From: Bacteroides sp. | GTDB lineage: Bacteria > Bacteroidota > Bacteroidia > Bacteroidales > Bacteroidaceae | DNA length: 35,829 nt | Assembly (NCBI GenBank): GCA_021201335.1 | Contig: JAJQFD010000005.1 | Location: 1 to 35,829, forward strand | Direction: 5' to 3' | Shown: positions 9,501 to 18,523 of the stretch, one piece after another | Position numbering within the stretch: the first letter of the stretch is position 1 | Layout: each line of letters opens with the position of its first letter | Program-made: the position numbers and the translations under genes | The notes under the pieces: model-generated | The model's database searches: none | Seen by the model: the letters and a program-made list of their open reading frames with translations, nothing else | Told to the model about the DNA's origin: nothing

Positions 9501-12152
9501 CCACATCAATCACGTGGTCGGTATCCGTTTCGATATAACGGGCAGATGGCTGATTCAGGTTAATCCCCACATAGGATTTAAAGGGTGAGAAAGGTACTGC
9601 CTGGGTCATGATACTGGCATCTCCACCAGGCTCATATACCCGGGTGGTAATATTCGCCTGCAACATTCCCGGTGCGTTTTCGGCATTGGGAACTTTGAAG
9701 TCAAAGCTTACTTTTCCTTCGTTGTTTAATGTCCCTTTAAAAATCTCAAGGGTATTATATTCGAACCGGGTAGCTATATTATTGAATGAATACTGGCTAT
9801 AATTAGGGAAAGTTGTATTTACCCTTGATAACCGCATTTCCACATCCGCTTTCAGGTTTGCAGCAGTAGCACCCGTCAACCAGGAAGAAGAAAGATTTGC
9901 TTTAAAGCTTCCCTCATCCACGGTAATTATGTCTTTCGGGAATGTAAGATTAATCTTTAACCGGTTTGGCTTAATGGTTTCAATACGCAGACTTTTATGG
10001 AAGGTACTTCCTCCCACTTTAACACATGCATTCCATACTCCAGTCGGATCGTCTGCTTTGGTAGGTAAATGGAACGTATAAAATCCGTTCATTCCCTGCG
10101 TTGAAATTGTTTTCGTATAGAACTGCCCCCTGGGATTGTATAACTCCAGAGACACCGGATGTTTATCAGCGATTCTCTTTTCGCGATCTTCCAGGATGAA
10201 AGAAACATGTAAAGTATCTCCAGGACGCCATACCCCTCTTTCACCATAAATAAATCCTTTTAAACCTTTGGATAGCTGTTTCCCACCTACATCAAAACGA
10301 CTGACAGAATTTTCTTCACCTTCCATCAATCTCAGGTAAGTTTTGTGTTTACCGTGTGAAGCGATGGCAAAATAAGGAATGCCTTTGGGTTCAATTTTAG
10401 CAAATCCATTTCCATCCGTACTTCCTTTACCAACAGGTTGTAACTGATAGTTATACAACGTTACTTCAGCACCACCTACAGGAGAAGTATCAATCATATT
10501 ATTGACGGCTACCCATACTTTCTGGGTGGTATTTGCTTTTACAATCAAACCTAAGTCGGTAGCCAACACATTACGGGAAACTTTTCTTTCAGGATTCATG
10601 TAGTAAGAAGAGTGGCAGGGATTGTCTCTTTCGTCCCAGTCATACATCCGCCAGTCATAGTCTTCATACTCCATATTATAATAGGTACTAGGTATGTCCC
10701 AGTTAGAATCATCAAATTCTTTATTGATTTCTCTTTCGAGAGATTTAAGTTTATCCAGCATGGCCCTCCCCCGGAAGGAAGCGCATCATCATCTCCACAG
10801 GGATAGGCTGAATATTCCTGTCGGAAAGAAAGCATCACCCGGTAGATGGCTCCTGGCTCCTGAGCAATCAGTTCACTCAAGTCGACCGAATAATTTCCCC
10901 ATTCTGTCACATTCTGTTCATTTCCCAGACGCAACATTTTCCGGTACACCAAACGCCCGGAACGCCTTAATTCACTGGAACTTTCTAATGAATTGTCCTG
11001 AAGGAACATCAATACATTGTTCTCAAAAATACGAACTACACTTACATCTACCGCATAAAGACTGATGGCACGGAAAGGTACAACCAACCCTTTAGAATTG
11101 GGTAATATTGTACCATTGGAAACAAATATAACCTCTGGTTTCTCTGCTTTTTCTATAAATTGCATCGAAGCATCAGCCTCCAGTTTTTTACCGGTTTCAC
11201 TGGTAATACCAGCATTCACTTTCAGGGTAAGCGTATTTTTTCGGGTGGGTTCAAAGAATACATGAACAATATTCCCTTTGATCTGTGTACGTGTGGTTAC
11301 TCCCTCCACCACAATTAATCCTTTCAGGTCCTGGCTAGAAGATATCGGCTCAGAGAATACAACTTCTATCCCATTCTCCGGATCGGTTATCCGATTAGCG
11401 GAAAGAAAGGTAAAACGGCTTTTGGCAGGAACAGTGACCGTACGGGAAATTACTTTATCTACTTTTAAAGGCGCACCATTCACTTCCACTTCTACCGTAA
11501 CGTCCTGGGCTCCTTTTTTAACATTATTGACTTCAAATGTATAAATCAGGTGATGTTCGGTCGGACTTACTTCAGCTTTCAGTTCCTGTTTGTCACTGGC
11601 TTTCAGCTTAATCATCTTCTGCACCTCTTCCAGACTTACTACATCGCTGAAGCGTAACTCTCCTTTAATGGTTACTACTTCCGGATCGGAAGCATGTATG
11701 TAAAGTGATTTCAGATCAATGGAGAAGTTACGTTCCACTACCTGGAAAGTAAATTCAAATTTCTGCAGATGCTTTTCAACTTCTACAAAGTCACCCAGTT
11801 TGAAAGTGGCTTTATATAAAATACCCGATTTCAATGCGCCTTCATCGGGCACAAATTCAATGGTTTTATTGTTCTCCCAATAAGCTTTTCCTTTCACAGA
11901 GGGCGTAAAATTGAAAGGATTACCTTTTACTTCTGTTCCGATTTCAACATCAGGTTGTTCCTGAGCAAATTCCACACGGATAGAAGATGTTTGAGAAATG
12001 CCGCCGCCTGTGTAAGCACTCACATACGGAGCGTATTCAGCAGAAGGAATAATCTCTTCCTTAACGGTTCGTTGACAGGAATAAAATCCACATAAAAATG
12101 TCAATAGTATGTAAAAATACAGCTTTTTGACAGGAATAACTGTTTGTGTCAT
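6547..12152 (-). pseudogene. Alpha-2-macroglobulin family lipoprotein, one frameshift
   Basis: Bacterial A2M proteins are large periplasmic lipoproteins thought to trap proteases through a reactive thioester, and they are typically paired with pbpC, as here. The start chosen is ATG 12152 (MTQTVIPVKKLYFY), giving a lipoprotein signal ending in GFYSC; the open frame extends further right but would enter rsgA. The first piece (12152 to about 10770) carries the N-terminal macroglobulin domains. The frame then changes near 10768-10800, where one missing base, for instance in the 5-C run 10768-10772, would rejoin the second piece (to 6547, about 1400 residues). That piece has the MG and bait-like regions, the thioester motif C-T-E-Q (codons around 7909-7920) and the alpha-helical thioester domain. 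The corrected length is about 1868 residues, normal for the family. The exact indel site is uncertain. Confidence 0.88.
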
Positions 12153-12163
12153 GTTTCTCAATT

Positions 12164-12180
12164 TATATTTGTTACATTTG
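12164..12180 (+). promoter_or_regulatory. Tandem -7 boxes upstream of rsgA
   Basis: TATATTTG (12164-12171) and TACATTTG (12173-12180) both match TAnnTTTG in the 46-bp gap between the divergent A2M and rsgA starts. TTG at 12144-12146 is 17 bp before the first box, slightly short of the usual spacing. The second box is 18 bp from the rsgA ATG. Confidence 0.5.
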
Positions 12181-12198
12181 TGACGCAATGTACTAATT

Positions 12199-13164
12199 AT
12201 GACAAAGAAAAGCAAAAATACTGGAAATTCAAAGTATGGCACCGTAATAAAAAGCACAGGAAGCTGGTATCTGGTAAAAACAGAAGAAGGGGAGTTCGTC
12301 GAATGTAAAATAAAAGGGAATTTCCGTCTGAAAGAGATTAAAAGTACCAATCCTGTAGCGGTGGGCGACCATGTGCAAATTATTGTAAACCAGGAAGGAA
12401 CTGCTTTTATCACAGAAATTGAGGATCGGAAAAATTATATTGTCCGCCGTTCATCTAATTTATCTAAACAGTCACATATATTGGCTGCCAATCTTGACCA
12501 ATGCATGCTGTTAGTAACTGTTAGCTATCCGGAAACCAGTACTATTTTTATTGATCGCTTCCTGGCTTCGGCAGAGGCTTATCGTGTTCCGGTAAAATTG
12601 GTGTTTAACAAAGTTGATTGTTACAATGAAGAGGAAATGCAGTACTTGGAAGCTCTTATCAATCTTTATACACATATCGGATACCCTTGTTTGAAACTCT
12701 CTGCAAAAAAAGGAGAAGGGATTGATGTTATTCGGAAAGAATTAAAAGATAAAGTTACGCTCTTCTCCGGGCATTCAGGGGTAGGTAAATCCACGCTGAT
12801 CAACCTTCTGATTCCGGGAATTAATGCACGTACTGCCGAAATATCCGCTTACCATAAAAAAGGAATGCATACCACTACTTTTTCTGAAATGTTTGAGCTT
12901 CCCGGAGGTGGTTATATTATTGATACTCCGGGCATCAAAGGCTTTGGAGTATTTGACATGAATGAGGGAGAAATCAGCCATTACTTTCCGGAAATCTTTC
13001 AGGTTTCCTCGGATTGTCGATACAATAATTGCACGCATCGTCAGGAGCCCGGATGTGCTGTACGCGAAGCAGTTGAAAAGCACTACATCAGTGAATCCCG
13101 TTATACTTCTTACCTTAATATGTTACAAGATAAAGAAGAAGGAAAGTATCGGGCTGCTTACTGA
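12199..13164 (+). CDS. rsgA: Ribosome small-subunit GTPase RsgA
   Basis: Circularly permuted GTPase that acts in late 30S maturation. The 321-residue protein shows an OB-fold N-terminal region (about 12-90), then the G4 motif NKVD (137-140) ahead of G1 GHSGVGKST (191-199) and G3 DTPG (242-245), the permuted order diagnostic of RsgA. The C-terminal zinc domain has Cys273, Cys278, His280 and Cys286. The first 12 residues ([12 protein letters not shown]) are a basic extension before the OB fold; [13 protein letters not shown] would be the usual start region. The upstream promoter boxes support ATG 12199. It is divergent from A2M. Confidence 0.96.
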   Translation: MTKKSKNTGNSKYGTVIKSTGSWYLVKTEEGEFVECKIKGNFRLKEIKSTNPVAVGDHVQIIVNQEGTAFITEIEDRKNYIVRRSSNLSKQSHILAANLDQCMLLVTVSYPETSTIFIDRFLASAEAYRVPVKLVFNKVDCYNEEEMQYLEALINLYTHIGYPCLKLSAKKGEGIDVIRKELKDKVTLFSGHSGVGKSTLINLLIPGINARTAEISAYHKKGMHTTTFSEMFELPGGGYIIDTPGIKGFGVFDMNEGEISHYFPEIFQVSSDCRYNNCTHRQEPGCAVREAVEKHYISESRYTSYLNMLQDKEEGKYRAAY

Positions 13165-13255
13165 TTTTTACTCTTTCCATTTTTATAATCAGGGGATTTC
13201 AATCATTATTTAATTAATTTTAGGAATATACTATTTTTTCAGAAGAATAATGGTG

Positions 13256-13263
13256 TATATTTG
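13256..13263 (+). promoter_or_regulatory. -7 box of a candidate small-RNA transcript
   Basis: TATATTTG at 13256-13263 matches TAnnTTTG. A TTT-rich stretch (13234-13239) lies at the expected -33 distance but is not a perfect TTG. No ORF of useful size follows, while a terminator lies about 125-155 bp downstream. Confidence 0.45.
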
Positions 13264-13269
13264 CATTAA

Positions 13270-13420
13270 GTGAAGTCTCGTAGAAAAATTGAAATACGAA
13301 TTATACATATCCTACTACAACTCAAATTGAACTACAAAACTTTCTGATGGTTTAAAAATTACATTCAAGTGTAAGCGCGTTTACTAAAGGCTGTCCTGTT
13401 CAAAACAGGCAGCCTTTTTT
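13270..13420 (+). ncRNA. Candidate small RNA of about 150 nt, family not recognised
   Basis: This segment is bounded by the promoter box at 13256-13263 and the strong terminator at 13387-13420, and it has no convincing reading frame. Short internal stems can be drawn: TCGTA (13278-13282) with TACGA (13295-13299), AAAC with GTTT around 13337-13353, and TTACA with TGTAA around 13360-13375. It could instead be a rsgA 3'-UTR or an independently transcribed regulatory RNA such as a 6S-like RNA; I cannot assign a family. Confidence 0.4.
13387..13420 (+). terminator. Rho-independent terminator
   Basis: AGGCTG-T-CCTG pairs with CAGG-C-AGCCT with one bulged base and a short loop (TTCAAAA), followed by TTTTTT. 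It is a strong intrinsic terminator on the plus strand, 220 bp beyond the rsgA stop, so it may end either the rsgA mRNA or the candidate small RNA. Confidence 0.8.
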
Positions 13421-13595
13421 AGTAAGAAATCTCATCTGATTGGAAAGTGATAATACATTCGTTACTTTTTGATTATCAATGTTTTAAAAAATATGATGCA
13501 GATTGGTATATCTATTTTTAAAATATCAAATTGCACAAAAAGAAATCCATTAAACATCTTTTAGTCATAAATTAATCACTACTTTTATCTTTTTG

Positions 13596-13618
13596 TTTTG
13601 TGAGGATAACTCACAAAA
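13596..13618 (+). repeat. Perfect inverted repeat with 9-bp arms
   Basis: TTTTGTGAG (13596-13604) and CTCACAAAA (13610-13618) are perfect inverted copies around GATAA. ATTCTTTTTC follows, so it could be a weak hairpin terminator, an operator, or the leader structure of the 32-residue ORF that begins 13 bp downstream. Confidence 0.6.
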
Positions 13619-13631
13619 ATTCTTTTTCAGC

Positions 13632-13730
13632 ATGACAACCTTCATATACGACTTCTGGCTGGGGTCATTAGCCTTGTCCAAAACAGTTTTGTCTACGAAA
13701 AACAAAAAGAAAAGAAAGAATTTTATTTAG
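13632..13730 (+). CDS. Possible 32-residue peptide
   Basis: ATG 13632 to TAG 13730 encodes a peptide with an aromatic/hydrophobic N-terminal half (MTTFIYDFWLGSLALSK) and a lysine/arginine-rich tail (KNKKKRKNFI). It follows an inverted repeat at 13596-13618. The composition is not random-looking for AT-rich DNA, but the frame is very short and no clear promoter is seen. It may be a leader peptide, a small membrane-active peptide, a remnant of a longer gene, or chance. Confidence 0.25.
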   Translation: MTTFIYDFWLGSLALSKTVLSTKNKKKRKNFI

Positions 13731-13768
13731 CCAAAAGCCAAACGACGTTTTTCCACCGAATAAAATTC
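13718..13768 (+). repeat. Inverted repeat with 10-bp arms
   Basis: GAATTTTATT (13718-13727) and its exact inverse AATAAAATTC (13759-13768) flank a 31-bp loop. A third direct copy of GAATTTTATT occurs at 13964-13973. Function is unknown. Confidence 0.5.
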
Positions 13769-13818
13769 GCTGATCTTGGTTAACAAAATTCTTTTTTTAT
13801 TTAATAGCGGAAGAGGAG

Positions 13819-13896
13819 TTGTTTACTAACAAAGGTGTTTTTGTTAAGCAAATAAGGTATCATTGTTAAGCAAATAAAGCACTGTTGTTAAGCAAA
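13819..13896 (+). repeat. 22-bp-spaced direct repeats (TTGTTAAGCAAA)
   Basis: The 12-mer TTGTTAAGCAAA occurs at 13841-13852, 13863-13874 and 13885-13896, exactly 22 bp apart. A degenerate relative (TTGTTTACTAACAAA) starts one period earlier at 13819. The period is two helical turns, so all copies face the same side of DNA, as expected for tandem protein-binding sites. They lie about 0.5 kb upstream of the efflux operon. Confidence 0.7.
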
Positions 13897-14389
13897 CGAA
13901 TATTCTTATCACAGCAAAACAAATAAAAGGATAAATGAATAGAAATAGATGGCTTTTATAACAGAATTTTATTCCTTGCTATAGCTATTTAATCAAAATT
14001 TCCAGAGCATTCAGTCACACCACATTGATGCTAATTAAAACTGAAAGAGAACATTTTAATCTCATTTTAACATATTCACAATCCTTTTAATTTGAATCAT
14101 AAAATTATTCAAGCCTTTTGGAATTTCACTAGCCAGCTGCAATGCAATAAAATCTCTTTTCTTTTAATCTATACTCATCTATGAAATTCTGAGAGCACTT
14201 GGCTTGCTTTGACAAAATGTCAATTCCCAAAAATCACTAAATAAAGATAGTAAATAAAGGGATAAAAAACTAGAAATAGTCTTAACAAAAAAAATAGTCA
14301 AACCAAAAAAAATGCTATAAATATGCTATCTTTACAGAATAAATATTAAACCTTTTCACATTAATATTGTCTTAGGTAAAAAACTATTC

Positions 14390-15474
14390 ATGGATAAAAG
14401 AGTTAAGTGGGGGATCATTATCCTTATTGTAGTTGGGTTAACAGGATTAGGACTGTATCGTTTCCTACCAAGAAAACACGATAGCCAAGCAAATGAAGCA
14501 CCCGTGGCGACAAGTAGTCAACAAAGTAGAAGAGTTCTGAATGTAGACGCTGTAGTAGTCAGAGAACAAACGCTCATCGATGATTATGCAACAAAAAGCC
14601 GTTTAATGCCGGACGAGGAAGTTGATCTTTCTTTTCAGACATCCGGACTAATAACTAATATTTATTTTACAGAAGGGACTTATGTAAAAAAAAGGACAAC
14701 TACTGGCCAAGGTTAATGACGCTCCTTTACAGGCACAACTAAAAAAAACTCGAAGCACAGCTACAGCTGGCTGAAGACAGAGTCTTTCGTCAGAGCGCGT
14801 TATTAGAAAAAGATGCGGTCAGTAAAGAAGCCTATGAGCAGGTTAAAACTGACCTCGCCAGTTTGAATGCCGATATTCAACTGGTAAAAGCAAATATTGA
14901 TTTAACAGAACTGAAAGCTCCATTTGATGGAATAATCGGACTCAGGCAAGTGAGTGAAGGAGCTTACGCTTCCCCCAGCATTATTATTGCTACGCTAACC
15001 AAAATATCTCCCCTTAAGATTGAGTTTGGTGTTTCGGAGAAATATGCCGGAGTAGTAAAATCCGGAACGAAAGTCGCCTTCGATATAGAAGGAAATCTAA
15101 ACACATTTTATGCCACAGTTTATGCTGTGGACTCTAAAATTGATCCTATAACAAATTCATTATCTGTAAGAGCTTTATATCCTAATCAAAACGGAATGAC
15201 CCAGCCCGGACGAACCGCTAATTTAAGAGTAAGAATGCTGGAAATCCATGATGCGATTGCTATTCCTTCAGAAGCAATTGTACCCGAAATGGGTACAGAT
15301 AAGGTATTCTTATATAAATCAGGCAAAGCACAACCTGTTACCATTACCAAAGGATTGCATTCTGAAGCATTGGTGCAAGTGTTGGATGGACTGCACCTGG
15401 GAGATACAATTATTACATCAGGAACACTACAGTTACGTATGGGGCTCGATGTGGTACTGGATAACATTGACTAA
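14390..15474 (+). pseudogene. RND efflux periplasmic adaptor (membrane fusion protein), two frameshifts
   Basis: Adaptor of an AcrA/MexA-type tripartite pump, linking the inner-membrane pump to the outer-membrane channel. The first piece (14390-14716) has an N-terminal hydrophobic anchor (residues 8-25) and the start of the biotinyl-lipoyl-like domain (VDLSFQTSGLITNIYFTEG). An 8-A run at 14686-14693 shifts the frame to a stop; removing one A gives YVKKGQLLAKVNDAPLQAQL. A second 8-A run at 14741-14748 shifts again; removing one A gives LKKLEAQLQLAEDRV and joins the last piece, which holds the coiled-coil return, the lipoyl half with LKAPFDGIIGLRQVSEG and the beta-barrel and membrane-proximal domains to 15474. 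The corrected length is 360 residues, normal for the family. The pump gene starts 16 bp downstream. Confidence 0.88.
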
Positions 15475-15490
15475 ATTCTAAAAACGCCGT

Positions 15491-18400
15491 ATGAATATAT
15501 CGGAACTAAGTATTCGTCGCCCAGTTTTATCCACTGTGATGACGCTGATTATTGTTCTTTTCGGGATGATCGGCTATACCTCTTTGGGTGTCAGGGAATA
15601 CCCATCTGTGGATAACCCGATTATATCTGTAACCTGTTCCTATCCCGGAGCCAATGCAGATGTTATTGAAAACCAGATTACCGAGCCACTGGAACAAAAC
15701 ATCAACGGTATTCCGGGAATCCGCTCTTTATCAAGTGTCAGTAGTCAAGGGCAAAGCCGCATCACGGTGGAATTTGAATTGTCTGTTGATTTGGAAACGG
15801 CTGCCAATGATGTTCGTGATAAAGTATCACGTGCTCAACGCTATCTGCCAAGAGATGCAGATCCCCCTACCGTATCTAAAGCCGATGCTGATGCACAGCC
15901 TATTCTAATGGTAGCCATACAGAGTGAACGGCGTTCACTTCTGGAATTAAGTGAAATAGCTGATTTGACCGTTAAAGAGCAATTGCAAACTATTCCCGAT
16001 GTGAGTGGTGTACAAATCTGGGGTGAAAAACGTTACTCTATGCGTATCTGGCTTGATCCGGTAAAAATGGCAGCTTATGGTATTACTCCTGTGGACGTAA
16101 AGAATGTCGTAGATAGTGAAAATGTAGAACTTCCTTCCGGAAAAATTGAAGGAAATACGATTGAACTGACTATCCGTACATTAGGGTTATTACATACAGC
16201 TGAAGAATTCAACAACCTGATCCTGCGTGAGAATAATGAACGTATTGTTCGTATCAGTGATGTCGGATGGGCCGAACTAGGCCCTCAGGACATAAAAAGC
16301 TACATGAAAATGAACGGGATTCCCATGATTGGGGTTGTAGTAGTTCCACAACCGGGTGCTAACCATATCGAAATTGCTGATAATGTATATCAACGTATGG
16401 AGATGATGAAAAAGGACTTACCGGAAGATGTAACCACCAATTATGGTTTTGACAATACAAAATTTATACGTGCTTCTATTAAAGAAGTACAGGAAACTGT
16501 ATATATTGCCTTTGTACTGGTAATTATAATCATCTTTTTGTTTTTGCGCGACTGGCGTGTAACACTCATACCCTGTGTAGTTATTCCAGTTTCTCTGGTA
16601 GGAGCATTCTTTGTTATGTACCTGGCCGGATTTTCCATCAATGTATTATCCATGCTTGCCATCGTGCTATCTGTAGGATTGGTAGTGGACGATGCTATTG
16701 TAATGACGGAAAATATATATATACGTATTGAACGGGGAATGAACCCGAAAGAAGCAGGTATAGAAGGTTCTAAAGAAATTTTCTTTGCTGTAATTTCAAC
16801 CACTATAACGTTGGTAGCAGTATTCTTCCCAATTGTTTTTATGGAAGGAATGACCGGCAGGCTTTTCCGTGAATTCAGCATTGTACTTTCCGGCTCAGTA
16901 ATTATTTCTTCGTTTGTAGCATTGACTTTTGCTCCGATGTTGGCAACCAAACTGTTAGTAAGAAGAGACAAAAAAAACTGGTTTTACAATAAAACAGAGC
17001 CGTTTTTCGAAGGATTGAATAACATTTATAATAAATTACTGGCGGCTTTCCTAAAAAGAAAAATCATTGCTATTCCCATTATATTTGCCACATTAATCGT
17101 GATTGGTTATTTATGGAATAAAATACCTTCAGAAATGGCTCCTCTGGAAGACCGTTCTTTTATTACCATTAGTGTCAGCGGTTCAGAAGGAGTTACGTAT
17201 GAATACCTCAGAGACTATACAGAAGATTTGAATCTGCTGGTAGATTCGTTAGTACCTGATGCACGTACTGTAACCGCGCGCGTATCAAGTGGTAGTGGTA
17301 ATGTTCAGATCTCCTTAAAAGATATGAAGGACCGAAGCTACAGCCAGATGGATGTTTATGAGGAACTTTCAAAAGCAGTACAAAAGAAAACCAGAGCCCG
17401 TGCTTTTGTTCGTCAGCAAAGTAGCTTTGGAGGTCGACGGGGAGGAATGCCTGTTCAGTATGTTATTCAGGCTACTAATCTTGAAAAACTACAGGAGGTA
17501 CTGCCTATCTTTATGGAAAAGGTGAGTAATAACCCCACATTTCGAATGTCGGACGTTAATTTGAAATTTAGTAAACCCGAAGCTAGAATCAGTATTGACC
17601 GTGAAAAGGCTACCATGATGGGAGTCAGTACTCGTAATATTGCCCAGACATTACAATATGGTTTGAGTGGGCAGCGAATGGGTTACTTCTATATGAACGG
17701 TAAACAATATGAGATTTTAGGAGAAATCAATCGACAGCAACGAAATAAACCGGCTGACTTACGATCTATCTATGTTCGGAGTGACAAAGGTGAAATGATT
17801 CAGATGGATAACCTGATTTCGATTACAGAAGACATTGCACCACCCCAATTATATCGTTTTAATCGTTTTGTTTCAGCTACCGTTTCTGCCGGGTTGGCAC
17901 AGGGTAAAACCATTGGGCAGGGATTGGAAGAGATGGATAAAATTGCCAAAGAAACACTCGATGAAACATTCCGTACTGCCCTGACAGGAGAATCGAAGGA
18001 ATATCGCGAAAGTTCATCCAGCCTGATGTTTGCTTTTATACTGGCAATTGTACTGATTTACCTGATTCTGGCTGCTCAGTTCGAAAGTTTTAAAGATCCA
18101 CTGATTGTGATGTTAACCGTTCCGTTAGCAATTGCCGGTGCATTGGTATTCATGTTTTTCAGTGATATCACGATGAATATATTCAGCCAGATCGGTATTA
18201 TTATGCTTATCGGACTGGTAGCCAAAAATGGTATCTTAATTGTAGAATTTGCCAATCAGAAGCAAGAAGTCGGGGTAGATAAAACCACAGCTATCAGTGA
18301 AGCTGCTCTGCAACGCTTGCGCCCGATCCTGATGACCAGTATATCTACTATTCTTGGACTCTTGCCGCTGGCTTTTGCTTCTGCCGAAGGAGCCAATCAG

Positions 18401-18523
18401 CGTATTGCGATGGGGGTAGCAGTTATCGGAGGAATGTTGGTATCCACCTTCCTTACCGTATTCATTGTACCGGCTATTTATAGTTATATTTCAACGGATC
18501 GTTCAAAGAAAAAAAGAAAATGA
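15491..18523 (+). CDS. RND multidrug efflux pump, inner-membrane permease (HAE1 type)
   Basis: Proton-driven transporter of the AcrB/MexB class with 1010 residues, the usual length. The N-terminus (MNISELSIRRPVLSTVMTL) forms TM1, followed by the first periplasmic porter region, TM2-6, the second periplasmic loop and TM7-12. The TM4 proton-relay pair is present as Asp400-Asp401 in GLVVDDAIVM, and the family pattern GLVAKNGILIVEFAN occurs in the C-terminal half. An 8-A tract at about 16969-16976 is in frame here, unlike those in the adaptor gene. The stop overlaps the start of the outer-membrane factor gene by 4 bp (ATGA), showing translational coupling. The substrate cannot be predicted. Confidence 0.95.
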   Translation: MNISELSIRRPVLSTVMTLIIVLFGMIGYTSLGVREYPSVDNPIISVTCSYPGANADVIENQITEPLEQNINGIPGIRSLSSVSSQGQSRITVEFELSVDLETAANDVRDKVSRAQRYLPRDADPPTVSKADADAQPILMVAIQSERRSLLELSEIADLTVKEQLQTIPDVSGVQIWGEKRYSMRIWLDPVKMAAYGITPVDVKNVVDSENVELPSGKIEGNTIELTIRTLGLLHTAEEFNNLILRENNERIVRISDVGWAELGPQDIKSYMKMNGIPMIGVVVVPQPGANHIEIADNVYQRMEMMKKDLPEDVTTNYGFDNTKFIRASIKEVQETVYIAFVLVIIIIFLFLRDWRVTLIPCVVIPVSLVGAFFVMYLAGFSINVLSMLAIVLSVGLVVDDAIVMTENIYIRIERGMNPKEAGIEGSKEIFFAVISTTITLVAVFFPIVFMEGMTGRLFREFSIVLSGSVIISSFVALTFAPMLATKLLVRRDKKNWFYNKTEPFFEGLNNIYNKLLAAFLKRKIIAIPIIFATLIVIGYLWNKIPSEMAPLEDRSFITISVSGSEGVTYEYLRDYTEDLNLLVDSLVPDARTVTARVSSGSGNVQISLKDMKDRSYSQMDVYEELSKAVQKKTRARAFVRQQSSFGGRRGGMPVQYVIQATNLEKLQEVLPIFMEKVSNNPTFRMSDVNLKFSKPEARISIDREKATMMGVSTRNIAQTLQYGLSGQRMGYFYMNGKQYEILGEINRQQRNKPADLRSIYVRSDKGEMIQMDNLISITEDIAPPQLYRFNRFVSATVSAGLAQGKTIGQGLEEMDKIAKETLDETFRTALTGESKEYRESSSSLMFAFILAIVLIYLILAAQFESFKDPLIVMLTVPLAIAGALVFMFFSDITMNIFSQIGIIMLIGLVAKNGILIVEFANQKQEVGVDKTTAISEAALQRLRPILMTSISTILGLLPLAFASAEGANQRIAMGVAVIGGMLVSTFLTVFIVPAIYSYISTDRSKKKRK

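Larger units (their letters stand above)
13421..14389 (+). other. Gene-poor AT-rich region upstream of the efflux operon
   Basis: Nearly 1 kb without a substantial reading frame on either strand. It holds an 9-bp-arm inverted repeat, a possible 32-residue ORF, a 10-bp-arm inverted repeat, four 22-bp-spaced repeats (listed separately), and a diverged 28-bp direct repeat at 13921-13948 and 14252-14279 (24 of 28 positions equal). The last 100 bp should contain the efflux promoter; TATCTTTA at 14327-14334 is one base from the -7 consensus. No tRNA or regulator gene was found. Confidence 0.6.

Noticed and set aside
12153..12413. Extension of the A2M reading frame upstream of ATG 12152 on the minus strand
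   Set aside because: It would run antisense inside rsgA, and ATG 12152 gives a proper lipoprotein signal peptide.
13819..13896. CRISPR array
   Set aside because: Repeats are only 12 bp with 10-bp spacers, too short for CRISPR, and no cas genes are nearby.
14686..14748. Programmed ribosomal frameshifting as explanation for the adaptor breaks
   Set aside because: Two separate events in 60 bp would be needed, without a conserved slippery-site and stimulator arrangement; error or mutation is simpler.
16441..16971. 176-residue minus-strand ORF inside the RND pump gene
   Set aside because: Antisense shadow of transmembrane codons, with low-complexity Ser/Thr composition.
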